A stretch of 55,931 nucleotides of DNA. Source: Rhizobium phaseoli (GTDB lineage: Bacteria > Pseudomonadota > Alphaproteobacteria > Rhizobiales > Rhizobiaceae). The notes below the pieces were generated by a model. The model was not told the origin of the DNA, ran no database searches, and saw only the letters and a list, made by a program, of their open reading frames with translations. Positions 25,019 through 33,441 of the stretch are shown piece after piece (position 1 is the first letter of the stretch; each line of letters begins with the position of its first letter). Location of the stretch: positions 1 through 55,931 of the forward strand of contig NZ_WUFT01000028.1 of the NCBI RefSeq assembly GCF_010668805.1, read 5' to 3'. The translations under genes were made by a program, and so were the position numbers.

Positions 25019-27396
25019 CAGACAAGAACGATTTCGCACTCGACCGCCGCACCGTCATGAAACTCGGCGCCGGCGTCGCTGTTGTCGCCGGCGCTGGTGT
25101 TAACCTCGCGCCAGGCGCTTTTGCCGCCGAACCGGCCGCTGCAAAGATGCCAGCTCTTGGTTCCCGTCTTTCCCGCGCGGAAGGTCCATTGAAGGTCTCC
25201 GGCCAAGCCCGTTATGCCATTGAGCAGAAGCTTGAAAACATGGCCTATGGCGTGACCGTCCAGTCGACCCGTCCGGCAGGGCGCATCGTCAATATCGACA
25301 CCTCGGCCGCCAAAGCTGTGCCTGACGTCATCGACGTCTACACCCACGAGAATACTTTGAAGATCAACAAGCCGACCGTCTACAGCAAGGGCGGCGGCGC
25401 CACGGAGGAATTTACGCCGATCCAGGACGGTGTCGTCCGGTTCAACGGCATGCATATCGCCCTCGTGGTTGCAGAAACCTTTGAAGCCGCGACGGAAGCG
25501 GCAGGCCTTCTCACGGTCGAGTACGAGGACGGCGATGCCATTCTCGACATCAACGATCCCAAGGCAAAGGCGCAGCTCATCGAACCGATGGGAGCGGCAT
25601 GGGGCGATGCGGCGGCGGGGTTGGCCAGCGGCGATGTCAAGGTCGATGTCACCTATACGACCGCGCGGGAATACAACGTGCCGATGGAGCCGCATGCGAC
25701 CATCGCCTCCTGGGATAATGGCAAGATCACCGTTTGGGAGCCCAGCCAGTGGGTTGGTGGCGCCAGAAGCGTCGTGGCGGAATTCCTGGGCATCGATATA
25801 GAAAACGTGCGGGTGATCTCGCCTTATGTCGGTGGTGGCTTCGGGTCTAAGATCGGCGCCCATCCCCATGTCGGACTGGCCTGCGCTGCTTCGCGCAAGC
25901 TTAACCGGCCCGTCAAAGTTTCGCTCACCCGCCCCCAGACATTTACGGGCCTCGGCGGCCGTCCGGCAACCCGGCAGACGCTTTCCATCGGCGCCTCGAA
26001 GGAGGGAAAGATCACATCGATCGTCCACGAGAGCTGGAATGAGACGGCGATCGACGAAGTCCATGTCGAGGCCTGCAACAACGTGACCAAGATCATGTAT
26101 GCGACGCCGAACTTCTCGACGCGTCTGAATGTCGTGCCTGTCAATACCGTCCAGCCCGGCTGGAAGCGCGGTCCGGGCGAGAACCCTAGTGCATATGCGC
26201 TGGAAAGCGCGATCGATGAGCTGGCCTATGCGCTCAACATGGACCCGGTCACTCTGCGCCTTGCCAATTGGGCAGAGATCGACCCCAGCAACAGCATGCC
26301 TTGGACCACGCGGCAGTTGCAGGAAGCCTATGCCGCCGGCGCTGAAGGCATTGGCTGGTGGAAGCGCAACCCGGTTCCACGCTCGATGCGCGAAGGTCGC
26401 GAGCTCATTGGCTATGGAATGGCCGCTGGTTCCTATCCGATGATCCGCACTGCCAGCGAAGCCAAGCTTGTCTTCCATGCCAGCGGGCAAATCGAGGTCC
26501 TCAGCGCAGCCACCGACATGGGAACGGGTACCTATACCATCCTCGCCCAGACCGCCGCGGATGCCTTGGGCGTTCCCGTCGAGACTATCGTTGTGCGGCT
26601 GGGCGATACCAATCTCCCGAGATCGGCGCTCGCCGGAGGCTCCCAGCAGGCCAATAATCTTTCGGGTGCCGTGGACAAGGCTGCCAGGAACGCGCGCGAT
26701 GCGTTGCTGAACCTTGCCGCATCCGATCCGAAGTCGCCGTTGCAGTCCTTGAAACTGGCCGAACTGACCTTCGAGGACGGCGCAATACGCCCGAGCCGTC
26801 GACCGGCGGGTGGCATCAGCATCGCGGAGTTGCTGAAGGCCGTGGGCAAGGACAAATTGGAGATAGAGGGAAATACCTTTGCTCCAGGCGCCACCGAGGA
26901 CACGAAAAATGCCGCCGACCGCAGTTTTGCCCAACTGAAAGGCGCCGTCGAAGGGGGCGTTTCGGCCCATAGCTGGTGTGCCCATTTCGTCGAAGTTCGC
27001 GTCGACGAGGATTTTGGCACGATCCGTATCAAGCGCATGGTTTCGGCCTTCGACAGCGGCAGGATCTTCAATCCGAAGCTCGCCGAAAGCCAGTGGATCA
27101 GCGGCATAGTCATGGGGATTGGGCAGACGCTGCTGGAAGAAGGATATGTCGACCAGCGGGATGGACGGACAGTCAACGCAAACTTTGCCGACTATGCCGT
27201 GCCGGTCAATGCAGACGTCCCCGATATCCAGGTGATCTCCGTTGGTATTCCCGACATGCAGGCAACGGCGCTTGGCGGCAAGGGGGTTGGCGAAATCGGC
27301 GTTGTTGGAGTTGCCCCTGCCATCGGCAATGCCGTCTACCATGCGACGGGCAAGCGAATCCGCAGCCTGCCGATCACCCTCGAAAAGCTGGCTTGA
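25015..27396 (+). CDS. paoC: Aldehyde oxidoreductase molybdenum subunit, PaoC-like, with Tat motif
   Basis: 793 residues. The N-terminus DRRTVMKLGAGVAVVAGAGV has a twin-arginine motif at residues 11-12 and an AFAAE cleavage region. The catalytic domain shows SPYVGGGFGSKIG for cofactor binding, GGSQQANNLSGAVDKAAR, and the active-site glutamate (about Glu760) in GGKGVGEIGVVG. PaoC enzymes hold molybdopterin cytosine dinucleotide and oxidise diverse aldehydes to acids in the periplasm. The nearby mocA-like gene and the paoD gene complete the set needed to make it. Substrate specificity is unknown. Confidence 0.93.
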   Translation: MTDKNDFALDRRTVMKLGAGVAVVAGAGVNLAPGAFAAEPAAAKMPALGSRLSRAEGPLKVSGQARYAIEQKLENMAYGVTVQSTRPAGRIVNIDTSAAKAVPDVIDVYTHENTLKINKPTVYSKGGGATEEFTPIQDGVVRFNGMHIALVVAETFEAATEAAGLLTVEYEDGDAILDINDPKAKAQLIEPMGAAWGDAAAGLASGDVKVDVTYTTAREYNVPMEPHATIASWDNGKITVWEPSQWVGGARSVVAEFLGIDIENVRVISPYVGGGFGSKIGAHPHVGLACAASRKLNRPVKVSLTRPQTFTGLGGRPATRQTLSIGASKEGKITSIVHESWNETAIDEVHVEACNNVTKIMYATPNFSTRLNVVPVNTVQPGWKRGPGENPSAYALESAIDELAYALNMDPVTLRLANWAEIDPSNSMPWTTRQLQEAYAAGAEGIGWWKRNPVPRSMREGRELIGYGMAAGSYPMIRTASEAKLVFHASGQIEVLSAATDMGTGTYTILAQTAADALGVPVETIVVRLGDTNLPRSALAGGSQQANNLSGAVDKAARNARDALLNLAASDPKSPLQSLKLAELTFEDGAIRPSRRPAGGISIAELLKAVGKDKLEIEGNTFAPGATEDTKNAADRSFAQLKGAVEGGVSAHSWCAHFVEVRVDEDFGTIRIKRMVSAFDSGRIFNPKLAESQWISGIVMGIGQTLLEEGYVDQRDGRTVNANFADYAVPVNADVPDIQVISVGIPDMQATALGGKGVGEIGVVGVAPAIGNAVYHATGKRIRSLPITLEKLA

Positions 27397-27402
27397 AAAG
27401 AC

Positions 27403-27434
27403 GACCGCTGTGGCAAAGCCTTGCCGTAGCGGTC
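27403..27434 (+). terminator. Long hairpin between paoC and paoD
   Basis: GACCGCT and AGCGGTC outer arms enclose TGGCAA and TTGCC inner arms around a four-base loop, starting six bases after the paoC stop. No T run follows. It may lower readthrough into paoD or protect the paoABC mRNA. Confidence 0.55.
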
Positions 27435-27453
27435 TCATTCGTTAGGACCCTTC

Positions 27454-28392
27454 ATGCTGACCTCGTTTTCCCTGCTCCACTCGCCCGCCTTACCCTTCTG
27501 CGCCTTCATGACCGATGACCCTGAGGCGATCGTCAACTATGCGGCCGATGGCGCCGGGACGAAATACGGAAGCGCATTGGTGACGCTTGTCGAGATCCGC
27601 GGCGGTGCTGCCCGCGCACTCGGCGCTCAGATGGCCGTTCGTGGCGATGGTGGTTATTGCGGCTATGTTTCCGGCGGCTGTACGGAAGCTGCGGTAGCTG
27701 CAGAGGCGATTGCAGCGATTAATAAAGGTATCGACAGATACCTCCGCCTCGGCGAAGGCTCACAGTTCTTCGACATCATACTCCCATGCGGCGGGGGCAT
27801 CACACTGGCGGTTCATGTCGTCAAGGACGTGAAGCCGCTCCGTCAAATTCTGTCGGCGCTCCAAAGGCGCAAGAGGATCGCGCTGCGTTATGACCCTGGC
27901 ACCCAAACGATAAGTGCCGTCAAGTCGCAGGAGAAAGTAGCGGGCGTTTGGAGTGGTCCATCGTTCTTGCGTTCCTATAGACCAAACCTCCGGCTGGTCC
28001 TCTGCGGACGCGGGATCGAACTCGCGACAACATCCAGGGTTGCTCTTGCCTCGGAATTCGAAGTCCTGTCCTTCGATCAGACATCCCGAGATTTCGACAC
28101 CGGCGCCATCGACCAGGATACAGCTGTCGCTTTGCTATATCATGATCTCGACCAGGAACTGCCTTGGCTGAAGGCAGGCCTGCGCGCAAAGCCATTTTAC
28201 ATCGGTGCACTCGGCAGCCAACGAACCCATGAGCGCCGTTGCGCGGCGCTGTTGGCAATTGGCTTTACGCGCGCTCAGACAGACCGGATCAAGGCGCCGA
28301 TTGGGATGTTCGGACCAACGCGCGATGCGAATGCTCTTGCACTTTCGGTGGTGGCAGACGTCGCTCAGGCATACTCTGTCCATCAGCCCTAA
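27454..28392 (+). CDS. paoD: XdhC-family molybdenum cofactor insertion protein, PaoD-like
   Basis: 312 residues. XdhC features are clear: GDGGYCGYVSGGCTEAAVA near the N-terminus and IGALGSQRTHERRCAALLAI plus IKAPIGMFGPTRDANALALS in the C-terminal Rossmann domain. XdhC/PaoD proteins bind the mature Mo cofactor, protect it from oxidation and insert it into the apoenzyme. Position after paoC makes the partner obvious. Confidence 0.9.
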   Translation: MLTSFSLLHSPALPFCAFMTDDPEAIVNYAADGAGTKYGSALVTLVEIRGGAARALGAQMAVRGDGGYCGYVSGGCTEAAVAAEAIAAINKGIDRYLRLGEGSQFFDIILPCGGGITLAVHVVKDVKPLRQILSALQRRKRIALRYDPGTQTISAVKSQEKVAGVWSGPSFLRSYRPNLRLVLCGRGIELATTSRVALASEFEVLSFDQTSRDFDTGAIDQDTAVALLYHDLDQELPWLKAGLRAKPFYIGALGSQRTHERRCAALLAIGFTRAQTDRIKAPIGMFGPTRDANALALSVVADVAQAYSVHQP

Positions 28393-28658
28393 CAATCCGC
28401 GGAATTTAGGATCGAGCCGCCCGACGCAGATCGTCAGATGGCATTTACTCTTGTCACCGATACTTTCGACCATCACAGCCCGAAATAGTGCACCCATGCG
28501 TTTCTGGCTTCGCGAAGGCTGGCGCATGGCTAGGCCGAGCCGACCGCCTTCGGCGACCAGTCGCTCACGACAATTCAATGTGTTGTGAGGCGAATACGAC
28601 GGAGACGAACAGTCGCCATACGGTATAATCAGCCTGAAGCTAGAAACAGGATCGATGA
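28393..28658. other. Intergenic region between paoD and the second LysR gene
   Basis: No gene. An imperfect dyad CCTAA...TTAGG around TCCGCGGA follows the paoD stop (28389-28411). A CCTG...CAGG dyad lies close to the LysR start at about 28632-28649. The T[TC]AG-N11-CTAA box is not found here. Confidence 0.4.
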
Positions 28659-29552
28659 ATGAGAAACGGCGACTTTAGCGAACTTGCAGCCTTTATTGCC
28701 GTCGCCGAAGCCGGGACTTTCACGCGCGCGGCCGCCAAGCTCGGACTGTCTCAGTCCGCTGTCAGTTATTCGGTCAGGATGCTCGAACAGAAACTCGGAG
28801 TGCGGCTGATCTCTCGCACCACTCGAAGCCTGTCGCTGACGGATGCCGGTCAGCGGATGCTACGAAACCTTCGGCCCTCGTTCGAAAACATTGAGAATGA
28901 GATCGCGGCAATTACCGCACTTCGTGACAAACCCTCTGGCACGATCCGCATCACGACGTTTCGGTATGCTGCCACCAGCGTGCTCTGGCCGGTTGTGACG
29001 AAATTCCTGGCGGAATATCCAGACATCGAAATGGAGATAATTCTCGACGAGGGACTGACGGATATTGTCGCGGACCGCTTCGATGCCGGGATTCGCGTTG
29101 GAGAACAGGTTCAAAAAGATATGATTGCGGTCAGGATTGGGCCCGACCTTCGTATGGCAGTTGTGGGCTCACCAACCTATTTCAAGAACAGGAAAATCCC
29201 GCAAACACCTCGGGACCTCGGCGAGCATTTGGGCGTTAGCTATCGACAGACGACAGGCGGCGGGTTGTATGCCTGGGAATTCGAGCGCGACGGCGAGGAA
29301 CTGCAAGTCCGAATGAACGGTCCGCTGATTATGAACGATGGTCTCATGCTGGAATCAGCTGCGTTGGATGGGCTGGCGCTTGCCTATACGTTCGAAAGCC
29401 AGGTTGCCCCATACGTCGCGGACGGCCGATTGATCAGGGTGCTTGATGACTGGTGCCAGCCTTTTTCGGGCTATCACCTGTATTATCCGAGTAGACGCCA
29501 ACACACAGCTGCGTTTGCTCTGCTCGTCGAAGCGCTTCGTTTCAAAGGTTGA
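28659..29552 (+). CDS. LysR-family transcriptional regulator
   Basis: 297 residues. The winged helix-turn-helix is at residues 5-65 (GTFTRAAAKLGLSQSAVSYS, LEQKLGVRLISRTTRSLSLT) and a LysR effector domain follows (GTIRITTFRYAATSVLWPVV, DIVADRFDAGIRVGEQVQKD). It closes the redox island on the same strand as paoABCD. It and the LysR gene at 14079-15020 are the two candidates for binding the shared boxes; its own promoter lacks the box, as expected if it controls others. Confidence 0.9.
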   Translation: MRNGDFSELAAFIAVAEAGTFTRAAAKLGLSQSAVSYSVRMLEQKLGVRLISRTTRSLSLTDAGQRMLRNLRPSFENIENEIAAITALRDKPSGTIRITTFRYAATSVLWPVVTKFLAEYPDIEMEIILDEGLTDIVADRFDAGIRVGEQVQKDMIAVRIGPDLRMAVVGSPTYFKNRKIPQTPRDLGEHLGVSYRQTTGGGLYAWEFERDGEELQVRMNGPLIMNDGLMLESAALDGLALAYTFESQVAPYVADGRLIRVLDDWCQPFSGYHLYYPSRRQHTAAFALLVEALRFKG

Positions 29553-30071
29553 CGTTAGCTCATCGCTCACAGCGTGGATGTCAACGCATCAACCGCATCG
29601 AAATCAAAGATGCACCAGCCCTTACTGAGGGTCGGTGGTTGGGTTCCCTTCAAGGCGAGGAATTGCACAGCCGCTGAGTCATCGTTACCTTCGGGGAGCA
29701 GTCACCGGGTCGAAAAAGGACACGTTCGGCATGCCGGTAGCGGGTCATGGCTTCTTCCTGTCCTGCACCTCGCGCACTTCGCTCCTAGTGGCGAAGAATC
29801 GGAGGCCTTAACATGACGCTTCATCACACGAACGGGCAGCGACGATCATGTACGAGCGATGCATTGCCTGCTTGGATGCCCGTGCCTGGAAAGTGGAAGC
29901 ATTGGTCGCAGCTGGAGGTATCGTATGGTGATCCTCAGCAAAAGGAGAGAGACTGTTTGTCGCCGATCCCTCTGGCAAACCCGTAACATCTACGCAGTTA
30001 TGCTCAGCTCGTTTGCTGGCAGCATTATGAGTGCGTCGCGTTGAAGCGAGCGTTCTCGTCTTCGAGACGCT
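29553..30071. other. Intergenic region between the LysR gene and the Tad locus
   Basis: About 520 bases with no convincing gene. On the minus strand between about 30040 and 30112, the out-of-frame reading just beyond the CpaF stop spells LGKKLKRLEDENARFNA, which resembles the leucine-zipper end of IS3-family OrfA proteins (KRLKxLEDENAxLKKLL). It could be an insertion sequence scar or a frameshifted CpaF tail. The rest shows no recognisable element. Confidence 0.35.
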
Positions 30072-31217
30072 TCAGCTTCTTACCAAGCTTGAAGAGGCCT
30101 TCATCCACTCCGAGGGATCTGCGCCTTGCAGCTCTTCCACCGCATCGGAAGCGAAACTCGGCACGACGCCGGTCCAGAGCAGGGCGCCGTCGGAGTTGGA
30201 ATGGCCGTCGCCCTCAAGCTTATAGATGCTCTCGACGATATATTGGCCGTCCTCGTTGAGGCCCTTGATCTCGGAAATCTCGATCACCCGGCGTCGTCCG
30301 GTGCGCTTGAAGCGGGCGATCTGGACGACGACGTCGACCGCCGAGGCGATCTGAGCGCGCAGCGGCCGGAGCGGCATATCGATATCCGACATCAGAGCCA
30401 GCGTTTCCAGCCGGTGCAGGGCGTCGTAGGGCGTGTTGGCATGCACGGTCGATAGGCTGCCGCTATGGCCGGAGGTCATCGCCTGGATCATATCGAGCGC
30501 CTCGCCGCCGCGGCACTCGCCGACGATGATGCGGTCGGGCCGCATGCGCAGCGACGAGCGGAACAGCTCACGGATGCTGGCGCCGCCGCGGCCGAAACGG
30601 TCGGGCTTCGTCACTTCGAGATAGACGACGTGCTCCTTGCGGATCTGCAGTTCCGAGGTGTCCTCGATGACGATGATGCGTTCGTGGTCGGCAAAGGCTT
30701 CCGACAGTGCGTTCAGCATCGTCGTCTTGCCAGTGCCGGTGCCGCCGGAGATGATGACGTTCTTTTGCAGCCCCACGGCCGACTGCAGCAGCGACAGCGA
30801 CGCCTCGGTCAGGCTGCCCTGGGTGACGAGGTCGCGGATGCTGCGATGTTCCTTCAAAAAGCGGCGAATGGAGATGCAGAGGCCGGTGCGGGCGGCGGGC
30901 GGCTGGATCATCTGGACGCGCGAACCGTCCGGCAAACGCGCCTCGACGCTCGGCTCTTCCGGCGTCAGCCGTTTGCCGGAGAATTGCGCGATGCTGCGCG
31001 CAGCCGATTCCAGGTCCTCGCGGCTGGCAAAACGTGTATCGGCGCGTTCGAGCTTGCCGCGTCTTTCGACGAAGATGTCGGATGTGCCGTTGATCAGGAT
31101 TTCGGAAACACTCGGATCGTCGAGCAGGAAGCGGATCGGGCCCAAGAGCTTGTCCAGTGCCCGGGTCAGGACCTGGAAGGTCGCCTGTTCGGCGGCGTCG
31201 TCGGAAACGGCCTTCAT
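30072..31217 (-). CDS. cpaF: CpaF/TadA-type secretion ATPase (stand-alone)
   Basis: 381 residues. The VirB11/CpaF family core is complete: the N-terminal LLDDPSVSEILINGTSDIFV, RLPDGSRVQMIQPP, Walker A GGTGTGKTT at 158-166, the Asp box VIEDTSELQI, LRMRPDRIIVGECRGGEALD and the His box GHSGSLSTVHANTP. CpaF hexamers power Tad pilus assembly at the inner membrane. It is transcribed away from the rest of the Tad genes, behind a 43-codon membrane peptide whose stop overlaps its start. The last dozen residues (WMKASSSLVRS) look unlike family tails and may be frameshifted. Confidence 0.87.
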   Translation of the reverse strand: MKAVSDDAAEQATFQVLTRALDKLLGPIRFLLDDPSVSEILINGTSDIFVERRGKLERADTRFASREDLESAARSIAQFSGKRLTPEEPSVEARLPDGSRVQMIQPPAARTGLCISIRRFLKEHRSIRDLVTQGSLTEASLSLLQSAVGLQKNVIISGGTGTGKTTMLNALSEAFADHERIIVIEDTSELQIRKEHVVYLEVTKPDRFGRGGASIRELFRSSLRMRPDRIIVGECRGGEALDMIQAMTSGHSGSLSTVHANTPYDALHRLETLALMSDIDMPLRPLRAQIASAVDVVVQIARFKRTGRRRVIEISEIKGLNEDGQYIVESIYKLEGDGHSNSDGALLWTGVVPSFASDAVEELQGADPSEWMKASSSLVRS

Positions 31218-31348
31218 CAGAGCGGCATCCCCACTAGAACCGTGCTCATGCCGAACAATGTCGCCATCATCTGAACCGCGGTCGGAAAGAACATCATCAG
31301 TGGAATGAGGACCAATGCAAGTATCAAGATGCTGCTCATCGTTTCCAT
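31217..31348 (-). CDS. 43-residue membrane peptide coupled to cpaF
   Basis: An ATG at 31348 with AGAGAA upstream opens a frame of METMSSILILALVLIPLMMF then FPTAVQMMATLFGMSTVLVG and MPL. Its TGA shares one base with the cpaF start (TGATG), which is strong evidence that it is translated. One long hydrophobic helix with many Met residues is visible. I do not recognise a family; a pilin-like or assembly peptide for the Tad machine is possible. Confidence 0.6.
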   Translation of the reverse strand: METMSSILILALVLIPLMMFFPTAVQMMATLFGMSTVLVGMPL

Positions 31349-31857
31349 CGTTTTCTCTCCGGATCGACTAGCGGATCATACCCGCCATTGCAGGAAAGCT
31401 TAATCCAGATCGTCAAGCAACGCCATGGCCGCGTCGCGCTGAGACAGCTCGCAGGACCCCCTGCAGGCGCATTGTTCTATCGCTTTGAAAGAATTGACCA
31501 ATTATGGAGCAGTAGACAAAGGTGCATAACGTCGCCACAGACTTCGAATCTGCCTGAAAAACTGCAGCGTGTTCAATCGGTTAGTTGCGAAATCCTGGCG
31601 TCAACTCAATTTTCCAACGCCATGCCTCCAAGGCAATTGGAACCCTTCGTTTCGTTTGCTTGACGGAGGGCTGGCCTTGGGCGCACTCTTGGGTCTTAAT
31701 GGTGTTGCTCAACAAGCGTTGGCCGCCGGGGAAGAAAAGCCGAAGCAGAACATATCATTGGAACGAGCAACGTGCTGGTTCGGATCGATACCGTATGCTT
31801 GGTAATCTTCTCTCAGGTCTTCGATCCGAAACAAACCTAGGAACGAGGAATACGCAG
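31349..31857. other. Intergenic region between divergent Tad units
   Basis: About 510 bases separate the leftward cpaF unit from the rightward pilin-like unit. Short open frames here lack ribosome sites and similarity. It should hold the divergent promoters, but I see no convincing -35/-10 pair. Confidence 0.4.
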
Positions 31858-32061
31858 ATGTTTGGAAAACTCAAGACTCTCGCAATTGCACTTCACCAGG
31901 ACGAGCGCGGCGACATGGCCCAGATCGTCCTCGCCGTCGCCCTGATCGTCATTCCGCTGATGCTGATCCTTCTCGCATTCGGCAAACAGATCGGCGAATG
32001 GTTCAACGAAAAGAACACGGCGCTCTCGGATGCCGAGAGAATTCCCGAGCCGGGTCAATAA
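31858..32061 (+). CDS. Small Flp-type pilin-like protein
   Basis: 67 residues after GAGGAA. A basic N-terminus and DERGDMAQIVLAVALIVIPL give the layout of an Flp prepilin: a short leader ending in Gly18 and a single hydrophobic helix (to about residue 41). The usual Glu5-Tyr6 pair after the cleavage glycine is missing, so it may be a divergent pilin or a pseudopilin. The prepilin peptidase gene begins 13 bases later. Confidence 0.6.
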   Translation: MFGKLKTLAIALHQDERGDMAQIVLAVALIVIPLMLILLAFGKQIGEWFNEKNTALSDAERIPEPGQ

Positions 32062-32074
32062 GCGGGCCGGGATC

Positions 32075-32638
32075 ATGGATACGACCTATGATCTGACCCT
32101 GATGCCTGCGGCGGCGGCTCTTGCCGTCGCCTGCGCCACGACCGCGGCGGTGCTCGATCATCGCCAGGGTCACATCCCGAACGCCGTGACCTATCCCTGC
32201 CTGCTTGCCGGCTTCATGCTGGCGGCAGTCAGCGGCGGTCTGGCCGGGATCGGCCTTGCCTTTGCCGGCCTCATTGCCGCCGGCATGATCTTCATCATCG
32301 CCTTCGCAGCCGGAAGCTGCGGCGGCGGCGATGTCAAGCTGATGGCGGCGCTCGGCGCCATTCTCGGCCTCTGGCCCGCCATCGACGTGACGCTTGCATC
32401 GCTGATGGTCGGCGGTGTGATCGCCGTCTTCTCGATGGCGCGGCGTGTTCAGTGGACCGTGCTGGCCAGGAACGTCGGACTGTTCGCCCTGCTCCTGCCT
32501 GCCGGTTTCCGCGATGCCGCATCGGTGCTGAAGCCGCGCGAGACACATCATACCGTCCGCTTCGGCGTTGCTGCCGCTCTCGGACTTCTCTGGTGCCTTT
32601 TCATGCCTGATTTCACCCCTCTTTCACTCGTGAGGTAA
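32075..32638 (+). CDS. cpaA: Prepilin peptidase CpaA/TadV
   Basis: 187 residues from the ATG at 32075. A small type IV prepilin peptidase with about six helices, the first catalytic aspartate in VLDHRQGHIPN (Asp28) and the GxGD-type motif GSCGGGDVKLMAALG (Asp86). It would cut the leaders of the Flp-like and TadE-like proteins in this operon. It follows the pilin-like gene and precedes the tadE-like gene by five bases. Confidence 0.88.
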   Translation: MDTTYDLTLMPAAAALAVACATTAAVLDHRQGHIPNAVTYPCLLAGFMLAAVSGGLAGIGLAFAGLIAAGMIFIIAFAAGSCGGGDVKLMAALGAILGLWPAIDVTLASLMVGGVIAVFSMARRVQWTVLARNVGLFALLLPAGFRDAASVLKPRETHHTVRFGVAAALGLLWCLFMPDFTPLSLVR

Positions 32639-32643
32639 CGGCA

Positions 32644-33441
32644 ATGCGCGCTGAACTCGAACGCCCCATCTTCGACGGTGCCTTCTGGAGTTCGATCCTG
32701 CACTCACGGACCTTCTGGATCCCTGAGGATCACGGCGCGCTCTTCGGCACCTTTGCGGTCGCCATGATTTTGTTTGCCTCGATGCTGCTGCTGCCGCGGC
32801 TTTCCGCTCGCCGGCGCCGGATATCGGAGCTGCATGGCGATATTTCCGGCAGCACGACGATGATGGATTTCGTGCTCGTCACCCCGGTCTTCGTCTTCTT
32901 CATGTTCGTGGTGTTCCAGTTCGCGATCCTGGCGAAAAACCACCTCTTCACCCATTATGCCGCCTATGCGGCGGCCCGCAGTGCCCGCGTCTATTTCTGC
33001 CCGGCCCTGCCGATCACCCTCCGGAGCTTCATCGACGCTAAGACCTGCGATGACGACGCCGCCCCCGGGAAGGCCGATCTTGCCGCCCGCCTGGCGCTGA
33101 TCCCGGCCGCCCCCTACGACCAGCTGAAATGTGTCGGCGCCTGCCAGCCCCCGGAAGAGGCGCTGAAAAGCCTTGCCGATGCCTCCGGCCTTTCGAAGAA
33201 CTGGCGGGCGATGCGCAACCAGGCTCGCTACATGTTCGACCCGCAGAACGTCACGGTGACCGTCGACCGCGCGCCGATGGCGCTCTATGCCGCCATCAAC
33301 CGCTCGCCACATGTGCCGGTGACCGCCAAGGTCGAGGCGCGCTTCCTGCTGCTCGAATATGCCGGCTGGGTCTTTGCCCGCGGCCAGAGGAAAGACGGCC
33401 GCTACTACACGATCTCGACGGCGGAGGTGAACCTGCTATGA
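32644..33441 (+). CDS. TadE-like pseudopilin-type membrane protein
   Basis: 265 residues. Two hydrophobic segments near the N-terminus are visible (LFGTFAVAMILFASMLLLPR and MMDFVLVTPVFVFFMFVVFQ). The second, followed by FAILAKNHLFTHYAAYAAAR, is the TadE-type helix. The N-terminal first helix is an unusual extra. The soluble part has several cysteines (FCPA, KTCDD, CVGACQPP). It overlaps the following TadG-like gene by ATGA. Confidence 0.72.
   Translation: MRAELERPIFDGAFWSSILHSRTFWIPEDHGALFGTFAVAMILFASMLLLPRLSARRRRISELHGDISGSTTMMDFVLVTPVFVFFMFVVFQFAILAKNHLFTHYAAYAAARSARVYFCPALPITLRSFIDAKTCDDDAAPGKADLAARLALIPAAPYDQLKCVGACQPPEEALKSLADASGLSKNWRAMRNQARYMFDPQNVTVTVDRAPMALYAAINRSPHVPVTAKVEARFLLLEYAGWVFARGQRKDGRYYTISTAEVNLL

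Noticed and set aside
24733..27438. A 901-codon open frame on the minus strand
   Set aside because: It runs antisense to paoC and paoB in the frame that high-GC coding leaves open; it has no family motif, and paoC is unmistakable.
29574..30044. Several 60-80 codon frames after the second LysR gene
   Set aside because: No start signals, no similarity that I recognise and composition unlike the coding neighbours.
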